NCBI GenBank assembly: GCA_024644435.1
Contig: JAHEKZ010000009.1
Location: 1 to 49,290 of the forward strand
DNA: 49,290 nucleotides
DNA from: Actinomycetes bacterium
GTDB lineage: Bacteria > Actinomycetota > Actinomycetes > JAHEKZ01
Direction: 5' to 3'
Of the stretch, positions 25,496 through 34,910 are shown one piece after another. Made by a program: the position numbers and the translations under genes. Numbering within the stretch: the stretch's first letter is position 1; each line of letters starts with the position of its first letter. Under the pieces are notes generated by a model, which saw only the letters and a program-made list of their open reading frames with translations, did no database searches and was not told the origin of the DNA.

Positions 25496-28054
25496 ATGGC
25501 CTCGTCTTCCCCACGGAGCGCCACTCGGTCACGTCCGTCGAGTTCGCGCTCATCGACCTCCGGTCGTTCCCGCACGCCCGCCCGCTCAGCCTCGAAGTCC
25601 CGAGCCACTGCGCGCAGCGGGCCGGGTCCGCTGATGCGCCTTGTCCGGGCGTTCTGGCTGGCCCTTCGAGGACTTTGGCTGGGGCTCGCTCATCTCATGG
25701 GGGAAGCAGCCAGGCGGGTAGGCACGAGTGCTCGCGACCTCGATCCGGAGCAGCGTCGCGACGGCATCGGCCTGCTGCTGCTCACGATCGCTCTGGTGGC
25801 CGCCGCATCGCAGTGGTGGTCACTGGAAGGCCCGGTCGACGTGACGGCCGACGCCGTTGTGGTGGGAAGCGCCGGTCGACTTGCGTGGGCCGCCCCCGTC
25901 CTGCTCATCGGGCTCTCGTGGTGGGTGCTGCGCCATCCGGCCGGCCACGCGCCCACGGGACGCCTCGTCATCGGTTGGGCTGCGACGATCGGTGGCGCGC
26001 TCGGAATCATGCATGCGCTCGCCGGTACGCCGCAGCCGGTCGACGGAGCCGACGCCATGCGCTCGGCCGGTGGGTTTGTCGGATTCCTGGTGGCCGCCCC
26101 GCTCGTATCCGGGCTCACGGTCTGGATCGCAGTCCCGGTCATGGCGCTGCTGGTCGTCTTCGGTCTGCTCGTGCTCACGGCGACACCGGTTCATCAGGTC
26201 CCCGAGCGGTTGGCTGAGCTGCGCGACCGCGCACTCTTCCGTCAGCCGGCCGATGAGGTGATCGACCTCGTCGGCGACGACAGCCACGATCTGTCACAGC
26301 CGTCTCCGCCGAGGCGGCGCGGGTGGTTCCGGTCGCGTCGTCACCACGAGCTCGTCGTACCAACCGGTCCTGAGGCATTCGAGACCCCGGTCCTGACGGG
26401 CGACGCTGCGCTCGACGCCATCCTCGATCCTGCCGACGAAACGGCGACTGACTCCGGTCAATCGCTCGTCCCTGGGCTCCCGGTCGGTACGTCGGCAGAC
26501 GCCGCTGACCCAGCGGCACATGACGAAGGTGACGTCAGCACCCCGGGGTCGCCCATGCCGGCTCGGGTCGAGCAGCTCCTGCTGGGCGGTGACGTCACCT
26601 ATACCCTTCCCGACCCTGCGCTGCTACGGACCGGAAGCCCGCACAAGCAGCGCAGCAAGGCCAACGATGCCGTGGTGGCCTCGTTGACCGAGGTTCTCGT
26701 GCAGTTCGGGATCGACGCACAGGTCACCGGGTTCACGCGGGGACCCACTGTGACGCGCTACGAGGTCGAGCTCGGTCCAGGTATCAAGGTCGAGCGGGTC
26801 ACAGCACTCAGCAAGAACATCGCGTACGCGGTCGCGAGTGCCGACGTGCGGATTCTGTCGCCAATTCCCGGCAAGTCCGCGATCGGAATCGAGATCCCGA
26901 ACAGCGACCGTGAGGTGGTCAGTCTCGGCGATGTCATGCGATCGCCGGCCGCACGTGGCGACCACCACCCGATGGTGGTGGGCCTCGGCAAGGACGTCGA
27001 AGGTGGCTACGTCTGCGCCAACCTCTCGAAGATGCCACACGTGCTCGTCGCCGGAGCAACCGGTGCGGGCAAGAGCGGGTGCATGAACGCCCTGATCACG
27101 AGCGTGCTCATGCGCTCGACACCCGATGAGGTGCGGATGGTTCTCGTCGACCCCAAGCGGGTCGAGCTGACGGCGTACGAAGGCATCCCGCACCTGATCA
27201 CCCCCATCATCACGAGTCCGAAGAAGGCGGCCGACGCGCTGCAGTGGGTCGTCCGTGAGATGGAGATGCGCTACGACGACCTGGCTGCCTATGGGTTCCG
27301 TCATGTCGATGACTTCAACAACGCGGTACGTTCCGGATCCGTGAAGCCGCCGCTCGGAAGCGAGCGAAAGCTCCAGCCGTATCCCTACCTCCTGGTTGTC
27401 GTCGATGAGCTGGCCGACCTGATGATGGTCGCACCCCGTGACGTCGAGGACTCCATCGTGCGGATCACCCAGCTGGCGCGAGCCGCAGGGATCCACCTGG
27501 TGCTCGCGACGCAACGACCGAGCGTCGACGTCGTGACCGGGTTGATCAAGGCGAACGTGCCGAGCCGGTTGGCGTTCGCGACGTCGTCACTGGCCGACAG
27601 CCGGGTCATCTTGGACCAGCCCGGAGCAGAGAAGCTCATCGGCCAAGGAGACGCACTCTTCCTGCCCATGGGGGCGAGCAAACCAATTCGCGTCCAGGGG
27701 TCATGGGTCAACGAACAGGAGGTTGCGGCAGTCGTTGCCCACGTGAAGTCGCAGCTGCAGCCGAGCTACCGGGACGACATCACCACCAGCCCGGCGCGCA
27801 AAGAGATCGATGCCGATATCGGTGACGACCTCGACCTGCTTCTGCAGGCAGTCGAGCTGGTCGTCGATACGCAGTTCGGCTCGACCTCGATGCTCCAACG
27901 CAAGCTTCGGGTCGGTTTCGCCAAAGCCGGACGGCTGATGGACCTGATGGAGAGCCGAGGGATCGTGGGGCCCTCCGAGGGATCCAAGGCACGCGACGTA
28001 CTCGTCAAGGCGGACGATCTGCCGGCCGTTCTGGTGACCCTCCGCGGGGAGTAG
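25496..28054 (+). CDS. ftsK: DNA translocase FtsK/SpoIIIE family
   Basis: FtsK pumps chromosomal DNA at the division septum. The 852-residue protein begins with a Ser/Arg-rich basic tail (about 1-45), then four to five membrane helices between about 90 and 230, and a Pro-containing linker. The motor domain has Walker A GATGAGKS (520-527), Walker B VVVDELADLMM with Asp637/Glu638, and the TQRPSVDVVTGLIKANVPSR motif. A winged-helix gamma domain (about 785-850, SMLQRKLRVGFAKAGRLMDLMESRGIVGP) would read polarity sequences in DNA. The linker is short compared with E. coli FtsK. Confidence 0.96.
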   Translation: MASSSPRSATRSRPSSSRSSTSGRSRTPARSASKSRATARSGPGPLMRLVRAFWLALRGLWLGLAHLMGEAARRVGTSARDLDPEQRRDGIGLLLLTIALVAAASQWWSLEGPVDVTADAVVVGSAGRLAWAAPVLLIGLSWWVLRHPAGHAPTGRLVIGWAATIGGALGIMHALAGTPQPVDGADAMRSAGGFVGFLVAAPLVSGLTVWIAVPVMALLVVFGLLVLTATPVHQVPERLAELRDRALFRQPADEVIDLVGDDSHDLSQPSPPRRRGWFRSRRHHELVVPTGPEAFETPVLTGDAALDAILDPADETATDSGQSLVPGLPVGTSADAADPAAHDEGDVSTPGSPMPARVEQLLLGGDVTYTLPDPALLRTGSPHKQRSKANDAVVASLTEVLVQFGIDAQVTGFTRGPTVTRYEVELGPGIKVERVTALSKNIAYAVASADVRILSPIPGKSAIGIEIPNSDREVVSLGDVMRSPAARGDHHPMVVGLGKDVEGGYVCANLSKMPHVLVAGATGAGKSGCMNALITSVLMRSTPDEVRMVLVDPKRVELTAYEGIPHLITPIITSPKKAADALQWVVREMEMRYDDLAAYGFRHVDDFNNAVRSGSVKPPLGSERKLQPYPYLLVVVDELADLMMVAPRDVEDSIVRITQLARAAGIHLVLATQRPSVDVVTGLIKANVPSRLAFATSSLADSRVILDQPGAEKLIGQGDALFLPMGASKPIRVQGSWVNEQEVAAVVAHVKSQLQPSYRDDITTSPARKEIDADIGDDLDLLLQAVELVVDTQFGSTSMLQRKLRVGFAKAGRLMDLMESRGIVGPSEGSKARDVLVKADDLPAVLVTLRGE

Positions 28055-28127
28055 TAGCCCTCGCAAGCCGTGGTGCATGTGATGTAGCGCCCCTTCGGCC
28101 GCTTTGTCCTGAGCCCGTCACCGGCCG

Positions 28128-28133
28128 TAGACT
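28128..28133 (+). promoter_or_regulatory. candidate promoter for the rodZ-like / rimO / pgsA group
   Basis: TAGACT as -10, with TTGTCC (28104-28109) as a good -35 at an 18-base spacing. It gives a leader of about 32 nt with GGGGAGAG before the GTG at 28172. This is the best complete promoter in the window. Confidence 0.6.
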
Positions 28134-28171
28134 GAGGGCGTCCGCGGTCTGTCGCGAGAGGGGAGAGTCTG

Positions 28172-28942
28172 GTGTCTACTGGCATGTCCATCGGCGCTGA
28201 CGTCCGCTCCGCCCGGCAGGAGGCCGGTCTCTCCCTGGCTGAGGTCAGTGAGCGCACCCGGATCCGAGCCACTGTCATCGGTGAGATCGAATCGGACAAT
28301 TTCACCCATTGTGGTGGCGATATCTACGCCCGAGGGCACCTGCGGGCGATTGCTGCCGCCGTCGGAGCCGACCCGCAGCCCTGGGTGCAGGCCTACGACG
28401 CCGAGTACGGCACCGTTGCGCCGTCTGCAACCGAGGTGTTCGAGTCAGAGACGACGGCGCCTCGTCGTCGCCGCGGTGCCAACTGGAGCGCGGTCATGGC
28501 CGCTGCCCTGGTCGTGGCAGTCGGGTTGGTCGCGGTCCAGATCGTCTCCTCCTCGTCCGACCAGAGTCGCCCGACCACGACGGTGGCTGAACCGACACCC
28601 ACTCCGACGACCACCGACCCCGATGGCGGCAAGGCGACCGACAAGCCGTCGCAGGTCGCTGAAGCCAGCCGCGACGAGGTCGTGGTGAAGGTCACTGCCC
28701 TTCCCGCTGACATCAGCTGGGTCCAGGTCACCGCCTCTGATGGTTCGGTCGTTTTCTCCGGCTCGATCGGTGGCGGCAAGTCCAAGACCTTCCGCGACAA
28801 GAACAGGCTTTCGATGGTCATCGGTAATGCAGCCGCAGTCGAGCTCACCGTCAACGGTCAAGACCTCGGCAGTCCGGGTGAATCGGGTCAGGTCGCCCGA
28901 TTGAAGTTCACTCCGAAGGACCCGGACGGGACCTCAGGCTGA
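28172..28942 (+). CDS. RodZ-like helix-turn-helix membrane protein
   Basis: 256 residues. An N-terminal Xre-type helix-turn-helix domain ([36 protein letters not shown] ... [16 protein letters not shown]) is followed by an arginine patch, one membrane helix (about 104-124), a Thr/Pro-rich spacer and a beta-rich extracytoplasmic DUF4115-type domain. This is the layout of RodZ, which links the MreB cytoskeleton to the cell wall; in actinobacteria the role is less clear. The GTG at 28172 follows GGGGAGAG. It is one base from rimO, so the two are co-transcribed. Confidence 0.87.
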   Translation: MSTGMSIGADVRSARQEAGLSLAEVSERTRIRATVIGEIESDNFTHCGGDIYARGHLRAIAAAVGADPQPWVQAYDAEYGTVAPSATEVFESETTAPRRRRGANWSAVMAAALVVAVGLVAVQIVSSSSDQSRPTTTVAEPTPTPTTTDPDGGKATDKPSQVAEASRDEVVVKVTALPADISWVQVTASDGSVVFSGSIGGGKSKTFRDKNRLSMVIGNAAAVELTVNGQDLGSPGESGQVARLKFTPKDPDGTSG

Positions 28943-28943
28943 C

Positions 28944-30371
28944 GTGACACCTCGGGTGTCCCTGGTAACTCTGGGCTGCGCGCGTAACGAAGTCGACTCC
29001 GAAGAGCTGGCGGCTCGCTTCGCGGAGGCAGGGCTCCTTCTCGTGGACGAACCGTCGTCAGCGGACGCCGTTGTCGTCAACACCTGCGGGTTCGTGGCGG
29101 CAGCCAAGAAGGACTCCATCGACACCATGCTGGCGGCGGCCGACCTCAAGGGCGCCGGCGGTCCGCAGGCTGTCATCGCCGTTGGTTGCCTGGCCGAGCG
29201 CTACGGCACCGAACTGGCGGCTGAGCTCGACGAGGTCGACGCCGTGCTGGGGTTCGACGACTACCCCGATATCGCCGCGAAGGTGCAGGCCGTCCTCGCT
29301 GGTGAGCGCCCCGCTGCACCTACCCCCCAGGACCGCCGCTTGTTGCTGCCGTTGTCGCCAGCCGACCGGGTGTTCGGCACGACTGCCGGCGGCGGACCAG
29401 ACAAGACCGGGCAGGCTGGGCCGGCGTCCGGCCCTCGGGTGCCTCGGCGCAGGCTCGACAACAGCCCGATGGCCCCGGTCAAGATCGCGGCCGGCTGCGA
29501 TCGGCGCTGCGCCTTCTGCGCCATCCCTCGCTTTCGCGGTTCATTCGTGTCACGGCCACCGCTCGAGATCCTCGATGAGGTCGGCTGGCTGGCAGCCAGG
29601 GGCGTTCGAGAGGTCTTTCTCGTGAGCGAGAACTCGACCTCCTACGGCAAAGACCTCGGCGACCTGCAGGCTCTTGAGCGGATGCTTCCGCAGCTGGCGG
29701 CCGTCGATGGCATCGACCGGGTGCGGGTCAGCTACTTGCAGCCGGCTGAGATGAGGCCCGGCCTGGTCGAGGTGATGGCGACCACGCCCGGCGTTGCCCC
29801 CTACTTCGACCTGTCGTTCCAGCACGCGAGCGGCCCCCTGCTGCGCAGGATGCGGCGCTTCGGCGACGCCGATGCGTTCCTCGAGCTGATTGCCAGCGTG
29901 CGCTCCTTCGCCCCCGCGGCGGGCATCCGGTCCAACGTCATCGTGGGGTTCCCGGGCGAGACCGACGCCGATGTCGAGATCCTCACCGACTTTCTCTCTG
30001 CTGCTGACCTGGATGTCGTCGGGGTGTTCGGGTACTCAGACGAAGACGGAACCGAGGCGGCCGGCCTCGAGGGGCAGCTGCCGGACCACGTGATCGAGGA
30101 ACGCCGTCGACACGTCGACCAGCTGGTCGAGTCGCTGGTAGCCGACCGGGCTGCTCAACGAGTGGGTGAGCACGTTGACGTCCTCGTGGAGGAACAGTCC
30201 GACGGCCGGGCCGTCGGAAGGGCGGCCCACCAAGGGCCGGAGGTCGATGGTGTTGTCGAGCTCCCCGACGTCGGCGTTCCGGTCGGCGAGTGGGTGAGCG
30301 CGCAGGTCGTGGCCTCGTCGGGGGTCGACCTGATCGCGGAGGCTGAGCCGCTCGCGAATCGGTTGCCATGA
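28944..30371 (+). CDS. rimO: ribosomal protein S12 methylthiotransferase RimO
   Basis: RimO adds a methylthio group to an aspartate of ribosomal protein S12. The 475-residue protein has the N-terminal domain with Cys12, Cys48 and Cys82 ([29 protein letters not shown]) and the radical-SAM cluster motif CDRRCAFC (Cys185, Cys189, Cys192), then a TRAM domain. [15 protein letters not shown] and the [12 protein letters not shown] linker distinguish it from MiaB, which is also present (47761). An insertion of about 50 residues between the first two domains is usual for actinobacterial RimO. Its stop overlaps the pgsA start (ATGA). Confidence 0.95.
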   Translation: MTPRVSLVTLGCARNEVDSEELAARFAEAGLLLVDEPSSADAVVVNTCGFVAAAKKDSIDTMLAAADLKGAGGPQAVIAVGCLAERYGTELAAELDEVDAVLGFDDYPDIAAKVQAVLAGERPAAPTPQDRRLLLPLSPADRVFGTTAGGGPDKTGQAGPASGPRVPRRRLDNSPMAPVKIAAGCDRRCAFCAIPRFRGSFVSRPPLEILDEVGWLAARGVREVFLVSENSTSYGKDLGDLQALERMLPQLAAVDGIDRVRVSYLQPAEMRPGLVEVMATTPGVAPYFDLSFQHASGPLLRRMRRFGDADAFLELIASVRSFAPAAGIRSNVIVGFPGETDADVEILTDFLSAADLDVVGVFGYSDEDGTEAAGLEGQLPDHVIEERRRHVDQLVESLVADRAAQRVGEHVDVLVEEQSDGRAVGRAAHQGPEVDGVVELPDVGVPVGEWVSAQVVASSGVDLIAEAEPLANRLP

Positions 30372-30970
30372 GCGAGGACGCCGAGCTCACCGTGTCGTCG
30401 TGGAACCTCCCCAATGCACTCACGGTGATGAGACTCCTGCTCGTTCCGGTGTTCGTCGCGTTCGCGTGGGTGGGGTTCGACCGAGACGACGCCTCGTGGC
30501 AGGCCTGGGCGGCGCTCATCTTCCTCGCCGCCGCCATCACCGATCTGCTCGACGGTGAGCTCGCCAGGCGCACCGGACAGGTGACGTCATTCGGAAAGGT
30601 CGCTGACCCGATTGCCGACAAGGCGCTCACCGGCGCTGCGCTGGTCGTCCTGTCGTGGTTCGATCTGCTGCCCTGGTGGGTGACGGTGGTGATCATCGCC
30701 CGCGAGGTAGGGGTGACTCTCCTTCGGTTCTGGGTGATCCGCCACGGCGTGATTTCGGCCAGTCGTGGCGGCAAGCTGAAGACAGCCCTGCAGATCGTGG
30801 CGATCACGCTCTACCTTCTTCCGCTGGCGAGCGACGCTTTTCGGGTGGCCGAGTGGGTGATGGGCGCAGCAGTGGTCGTCACCTTGGTCACTGGCGTCGA
30901 CTACGTCATGCGCGCCAGCGCTCTTCGTCGAGAAGGGCAGTTGAACGATCAGCGCGAGGTCGGCCAGTGA
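30368..30970 (+). CDS. pgsA: CDP-diacylglycerol-glycerol-3-phosphate phosphatidyltransferase
   Basis: 200 residues with several membrane helices. The full CDP-alcohol phosphotransferase motif is present: Asp59, Asp62-Gly63, Ala66-Arg67, Gly76, Asp80 and Asp84, with the canonical spacing. In this family the product is phosphatidylglycerol phosphate, the precursor of phosphatidylglycerol and cardiolipin; the alcohol acceptor is inferred from the family resemblance ([18 protein letters not shown] start) and from the position next to cinA and clgR, as in mycobacterial pgsA3. Its stop overlaps the next start (GTGA). Confidence 0.93.
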   Translation: MSEDAELTVSSWNLPNALTVMRLLLVPVFVAFAWVGFDRDDASWQAWAALIFLAAAITDLLDGELARRTGQVTSFGKVADPIADKALTGAALVVLSWFDLLPWWVTVVIIAREVGVTLLRFWVIRHGVISASRGGKLKTALQIVAITLYLLPLASDAFRVAEWVMGAAVVVTLVTGVDYVMRASALRREGQLNDQREVGQ

Positions 30971-31485
30971 CCGCCGAGGGCCGATCGCTGGCGGCCCGGT
31001 TGGTGCCGGCACTGCAGCAGCGGAGCCTGACGCTCGCTGTGGCCGAGTCGCTGACCGGAGGTCTGGTCATGGCAACGTTGACGGAGATCCCTGGAGCCAG
31101 TGCAGTTCTGCGTGGCGGCCCGGTCGTCTACGCAACCGACACCAAGACATCAGCGCTCGGCGTCGATGCCGCGCTCGTGGCATCTCGCGGGCCGGTTGAC
31201 CCCCAGGTGGCCGAGGCGATGGCGGTGGGGGTGCGCACGGTCTGGCAGGCTGATCTCGGTCTGGCGACCACGGGGGTGGCTGGGCCCGAGCGCCAAGCAG
31301 GGCACCCGGTGGGCGAGGTGTACGTCGCCGTTGCTGACTCTGCTGGCGTGACAGTCATTGCCTGCGACCTCCGCCAGGGCGGCACCCGCCAGGTCATTCG
31401 GCACCTGGCGGTAGAGCGGGCCCTCGAGGCGGTGCTGGGGCGCCTTGAGCCCCTCGGGCTCGCCGGGGAAGCCTCCGGGGGCTGA
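30967..31485 (+). CDS. pncC: CinA C-terminal-type nicotinamide-nucleotide amidohydrolase
   Basis: 172 residues corresponding to the stand-alone CinA C-terminal (PncC) domain, which deamidates nicotinamide mononucleotide and recycles pyridine nucleotides. Visible motifs are LAVAESLTGGLVMATLTEIPGASAVLRGGPVVYATDTK near the N-terminus, VDPQVAEAMAVGVR and the TTGVAGPERQAGHPVGEVYVAV loop. The N-terminal MoCF-like domain of full CinA is absent. The GTG at 30967 overlaps the pgsA stop; the open frame upstream is only a shadow of pgsA. pgsA-cinA-clgR order is conserved in actinobacteria. Confidence 0.92.
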   Translation: MTAEGRSLAARLVPALQQRSLTLAVAESLTGGLVMATLTEIPGASAVLRGGPVVYATDTKTSALGVDAALVASRGPVDPQVAEAMAVGVRTVWQADLGLATTGVAGPERQAGHPVGEVYVAVADSAGVTVIACDLRQGGTRQVIRHLAVERALEAVLGRLEPLGLAGEASGG

Positions 31486-31491
31486 CGCGGT

Positions 31492-31497
31492 TACACT
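31492..31497 (+). promoter_or_regulatory. candidate -10 box for clgR
   Basis: TACACT, 58 bases before the clgR ATG. The leader it would produce contains the small palindrome CCGC-tgct-GCGG (31518-31529), which could be an operator or a weak hairpin. It does not fit the ClgR consensus spacing I remember. Confidence 0.4.
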
Positions 31498-31554
31498 GGA
31501 ACCAGACCTGGTGGCAACCGCTGCTGCGGACGAACTGTGACGAAGGGATCGCCG

Positions 31555-31878
31555 ATGATCGTGTTGCGTCAGCACCTCGGCGACGAGTTGCGCCGCCAGC
31601 GGCAACAGCAGGGCCGCACCCTGCGTCAGGTCTCCGCGGCTGCCCGGGTGTCATTGGGCTATCTGTCCGAGATCGAGCGTGGCCAGAAAGAGGCCAGCAG
31701 CGAGCTGCTCGCCTCGATCTGTGGCGCCCTTGAGGTACCGCTCTCAGCTGTCCTGCGCAACGTCGGCGACGACATCGCCCTCGCCGAGCTGGCGTCCGCC
31801 CCTGTCGCACCCGTGCGGCGAGATGAAGACGGCGACGGCGGCCCACGTGCGGCCGCCGGGGTGCCCGCCGCCGTCTGA
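31555..31878 (+). CDS. clgR: ClgR-type Xre family transcriptional regulator
   Basis: 107 residues. The N-terminal helix-turn-helix ([56 protein letters not shown]) matches ClgR, the actinobacterial activator of clp protease genes. A short Pro/Ala-rich tail follows, ending in VPAAV; small C-terminal residues like these act as Clp degradation signals in known ClgR proteins, which is suggestive here. The ATG at 31555 is preferred because GAAGGGA lies 6 bases upstream; the GTG at 31537 is in frame but has none. It is probably autoregulated, by analogy. Confidence 0.93.
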   Translation: MIVLRQHLGDELRRQRQQQGRTLRQVSAAARVSLGYLSEIERGQKEASSELLASICGALEVPLSAVLRNVGDDIALAELASAPVAPVRRDEDGDGGPRAAAGVPAAV

Positions 31879-31880
31879 AC

Positions 31881-32378
31881 GTGACTGCCCCCCACGTCAG
31901 GGCGGGGAACTCCATGGAGCGAGCCCGCTCCGGAATACTTGCGGCCGCGGCCGACCTCGTGGCCGCTGGCGGGTCTGGTGCCGTCACGATGTCGTCGGTC
32001 GCTCGTCGCGCCGCCGTGGCCAAGGCCACCGTCTACAACCACTTCCGTGACCGCACCGAACTGCTCAACGCACTGGTCGCCACCGAGGGTGATCGTCTGG
32101 TTGCCCACTGCCGCGTCGTACCGCCGGACGGGCAGCTGATGGCAGCGGCCGAGTGGATCAGCAGCTCTCCTGCGCTCGCCGGCCTGCGCCGCCATGACGC
32201 CGCCGCGTTGGTCGACCTCGTCGACGTCGTCGCCACGAGCGACCAGGCCCAGGCCGCAGTAGCGGCGTGGTGTGCACCCGACGCTGACGTCGACGGGGCC
32301 CTTCGGTGGCTGCTCTCGTTCGCCATCGTCCCGGGTGGATCTGGCCAATCTTCCGCGGACGTGCCCACGTCGCCCTAG
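31881..32378 (+). CDS. TetR family transcriptional regulator
   Basis: 165 residues. The N-terminal DNA-binding domain is typical: RSGILAAAADLVAAGGSGAVTMSSVARRAAVAKATVYNHFRDRTELLNALV, with the recognition helix in VAKATVYNHF. The ligand-binding half is short and alanine-rich, so the protein is small for the family and its ligand cannot be guessed. It starts 2 bases after clgR, so it is probably co-transcribed, although I see no ribosome-binding site. Its TAG stop doubles as the start of a -10-like TAGGCT for the next gene. Confidence 0.85.
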   Translation: MTAPHVRAGNSMERARSGILAAAADLVAAGGSGAVTMSSVARRAAVAKATVYNHFRDRTELLNALVATEGDRLVAHCRVVPPDGQLMAAAEWISSSPALAGLRRHDAAALVDLVDVVATSDQAQAAVAAWCAPDADVDGALRWLLSFAIVPGGSGQSSADVPTSP

Positions 32379-32381
32379 GCT
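32376..32381 (+). promoter_or_regulatory. candidate -10 box overlapping the TetR stop codon
   Basis: TAGGCT; the TAG is the stop codon of the TetR gene. It would give a leader of about 36 nt containing AGGGGG before the GTG at 32424. No good -35 is seen (TTCCGC at 32351 is weak). Confidence 0.4.
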
Positions 32382-32423
32382 TTCCGAGCCGAGCAGCGAG
32401 TTTCGGCGTCAGGGGGCGATGCA

Positions 32424-34910
32424 GTGCGAAACATCGGATGGGTGACACGTCGGCGCGCGGCGATGTCAGCCGGCGCAGTCGCCGCCTTCGTCGTGGCGCT
32501 GCTGCCGCTCGTGGTCACCCCCCCTGCAGCATCGGCGACGCCGACCGGGTCTACCGGAGCTGCGGTGACGCTGGTCGCTGACGGCGTCCGAGAGCCGCAC
32601 AGTCTGCGCACGGCGCCGGACGGCCGGCTCTTCCTGCTTCAACAGGCCGGCAAGGTCCGCATCATCAAGAAGAACCGGCTGCTCAAGGCGCCGGCGCTCA
32701 AGATCGACCCGGCGCAGATCGTGGAGCACAACAACTCCGCTGGCCTGCTCGGGATTGCATTTCCGCCAGACTTCAGATCGGCGACGGTGCAGCACGTGTA
32801 CCTGCTCTACACGCACGAGCCGATGCCTGGGTACCCCGATCGTCACAACGTCGTCACCAGATGGGTGATCAACGGCAACACGATCGACCCCAGCAGCGAG
32901 GAGATCCTGGTTCACCTCGATCCGCTCACCGATGCGACCGGCGCTTTCGCGACAAGTCACTACGGCGGCGACATGGAGTTCGGCCAGGACGGCAAGCTCT
33001 ACGTCAGCACCGGCGACCTCTACCAGGCGGCCAACGGACAGAGCATGTCGACGTTGCACGGCAAGATCCTTCGGTACAACGCCAACGGCACGATCCCGTC
33101 GACCAACCCGTATGTAGGTCAGCTGAGCGGTCGGCTCCAGGCGATCTGGTCGACCGGTCTGCGCAATCCCTTCAAGCTGTCCCTCGACCGCCGTAACGGC
33201 AAGATCCTGATTGGCGATGTCGGCAGCACCAAGTTTGAAGAGGTGAACGTCCTGCCGCCTCGGCGCCCGGGGGTGAACTTCGGCTGGGCCGCTGTCGAGG
33301 GGTACACGTCAGATCCGGCGTACCGTAGTCCGCTGCTCGCCTACCCGCACGACGCTCCGGTGGGGACGTTGTCGGGGTGTGCGGTGATGGGTGGCGACAT
33401 CTACCGGCCGCGCAACAGCCTGTTCCCCGACCTGCAGGGCGACTACCTGTTCGCCGACTTCTGCCAGGGCTGGGTGCGATCGCTGGATGTGAAGTCGGGT
33501 GTGGTGGGTGACGTCGTGGCGTCAGGTTTTCATGCGCCGGTCGATACCGCGGTCACCCGCAACGGCACCATCTGGGTGGCCGAGCGTCAGCTGGCCGATG
33601 GCGTGCCGGGCGGCATCTTCCGGATCGACCCCTTGACGACCGGCGGGGCTCCGGTCATCACGGGGCAGCCGCAGGACGCCTCGGTTGCCTCGGGGGCGAC
33701 TGTGGGCTTCACCGTGTATGCCTCCGGCAGCACGCCCCTGACCTACCAGTGGTACCGCGACGACGTGGCGATCCAGGGTGCGACGTCCAGCACGCTGTCG
33801 GTGCCGGGCGTCGGCACTGGTGACTCGGGTGCCGTGTTCAAGGTACGGGTGAGGAACGGTGACGGAACTGTCTGGTCACGTTCGGCAACGCTGACGGTGT
33901 CGTCGAACCAGTCACCAACACCGACGATCTCGTCGCCTGCTGCAGGTTCGCTCTTCTCGGCCGGCGACGTCCTGCACATCGCAGGCACGGCGACCGATGC
34001 CGAGGACGGGACCTTGCCTGCGTCGGCCTTCACCTGGTCGGTCGAGCTGCACCACAACACGCACCTGCACGACGTGGCCGGGCCGGTCAGCGGAACGCGG
34101 TCGCTGGATGTTCCGCTGAGCCGAACGGCGGAGACCGATACCGATATCTTCTACCGCGTGCGTCTCACGGTGAAGGACAGTGGCGGGGCGACGACCACGG
34201 TGACCCGCGACGTCCAGCCACGCCTGACGACATTCGCCATCGACACGCTCCCTGTCGGCCTGCCACTGCTCGTTGACGGCATCTCTACGTCAACTCCGTC
34301 CACGATCGGTTCGGTGGTCGGCACATCGCGCAGCGTCGGCGCGGCGGCAGTGACGCAGGGCGGTGTGGGGTGGTCGTTCGACTCGTGGCTCGGCGGTTCG
34401 ACAGCGGCGACCCGCACCTTCGATGCGCCGATCAGCAGCACGTCGTACACCGGGTACTTCCGCCCTTCAGCTGGTAGCACCGGCACCGGCACCGGGTTGC
34501 GGGCCACGTACTACGCCGACACCGCACTGACCACCCCGATCGTGAGCCGGGTCGACCGGGTTCCCTACTTCAGCTGGCCGACTGCGCCGGTAGCCGGAGC
34601 TCCGAAGGACAACTGGGGAGCGCGCTGGAAGGGTGATCTCCAGGCTCAGTTCTCCGGTCCGATCCAGTTCTGGGCTACCGTGCGCCGCGACGAGACGCTC
34701 ACGGTGACAGTGGGCGGCACGACGGTCATCAACGCGGCGCTGACCAATGGTGCGGTTTCTGGCAGCGTGTCGTTGACAGCCGGGCAGCGCTATCCGATCG
34801 AGATCACGTACACCGATGGCAATGGGTCCGCGGCCCTGGATCTGACCTACGGGCCGGACCAGGCTCGGCGCAGTGTGCTGGCGGGAAGCCAGCTCTATCC
34901 GGCGCCCTGA
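32424..34910 (+). CDS. secreted PQQ-type glucose/sorbosone dehydrogenase-like protein with Ig-like and PA14 domains
   Basis: 828 residues. A signal peptide (about 1-38: arginines, a long hydrophobic core, then PPAASA) predicts secretion. Residues about 46-405 form a glucose/sorbosone dehydrogenase beta-propeller, shown by NNSAGLLGIAFPPDF, SHYGGDMEFGQDGKLYVSTGD, LHGKILRYNANGTIP, WSTGLRNPFKLSLDRRNGKILIGDVG and PGVNFGWAAVEG. An Ig-like domain (about 410-493), a further beta domain (about 497-605) and a C-terminal PA14-like domain (about 690-826) follow, typical of carbohydrate binding. It may oxidise sugars with a PQQ cofactor, but PQQ use is not proven. The GTG follows AGGGGG. It converges on lhr with a 16-bp overlap. 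Confidence 0.85.
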   Translation: MRNIGWVTRRRAAMSAGAVAAFVVALLPLVVTPPAASATPTGSTGAAVTLVADGVREPHSLRTAPDGRLFLLQQAGKVRIIKKNRLLKAPALKIDPAQIVEHNNSAGLLGIAFPPDFRSATVQHVYLLYTHEPMPGYPDRHNVVTRWVINGNTIDPSSEEILVHLDPLTDATGAFATSHYGGDMEFGQDGKLYVSTGDLYQAANGQSMSTLHGKILRYNANGTIPSTNPYVGQLSGRLQAIWSTGLRNPFKLSLDRRNGKILIGDVGSTKFEEVNVLPPRRPGVNFGWAAVEGYTSDPAYRSPLLAYPHDAPVGTLSGCAVMGGDIYRPRNSLFPDLQGDYLFADFCQGWVRSLDVKSGVVGDVVASGFHAPVDTAVTRNGTIWVAERQLADGVPGGIFRIDPLTTGGAPVITGQPQDASVASGATVGFTVYASGSTPLTYQWYRDDVAIQGATSSTLSVPGVGTGDSGAVFKVRVRNGDGTVWSRSATLTVSSNQSPTPTISSPAAGSLFSAGDVLHIAGTATDAEDGTLPASAFTWSVELHHNTHLHDVAGPVSGTRSLDVPLSRTAETDTDIFYRVRLTVKDSGGATTTVTRDVQPRLTTFAIDTLPVGLPLLVDGISTSTPSTIGSVVGTSRSVGAAAVTQGGVGWSFDSWLGGSTAATRTFDAPISSTSYTGYFRPSAGSTGTGTGLRATYYADTALTTPIVSRVDRVPYFSWPTAPVAGAPKDNWGARWKGDLQAQFSGPIQFWATVRRDETLTVTVGGTTVINAALTNGAVSGSVSLTAGQRYPIEITYTDGNGSAALDLTYGPDQARRSVLAGSQLYPAP

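Noticed and set aside
31518-31529. ClgR autoregulatory operator (CCGC-tgct-GCGG)
   Set aside because: The spacing between the half-sites is one base short of the consensus I remember and it lies downstream of the likely transcription start; too weak to call.
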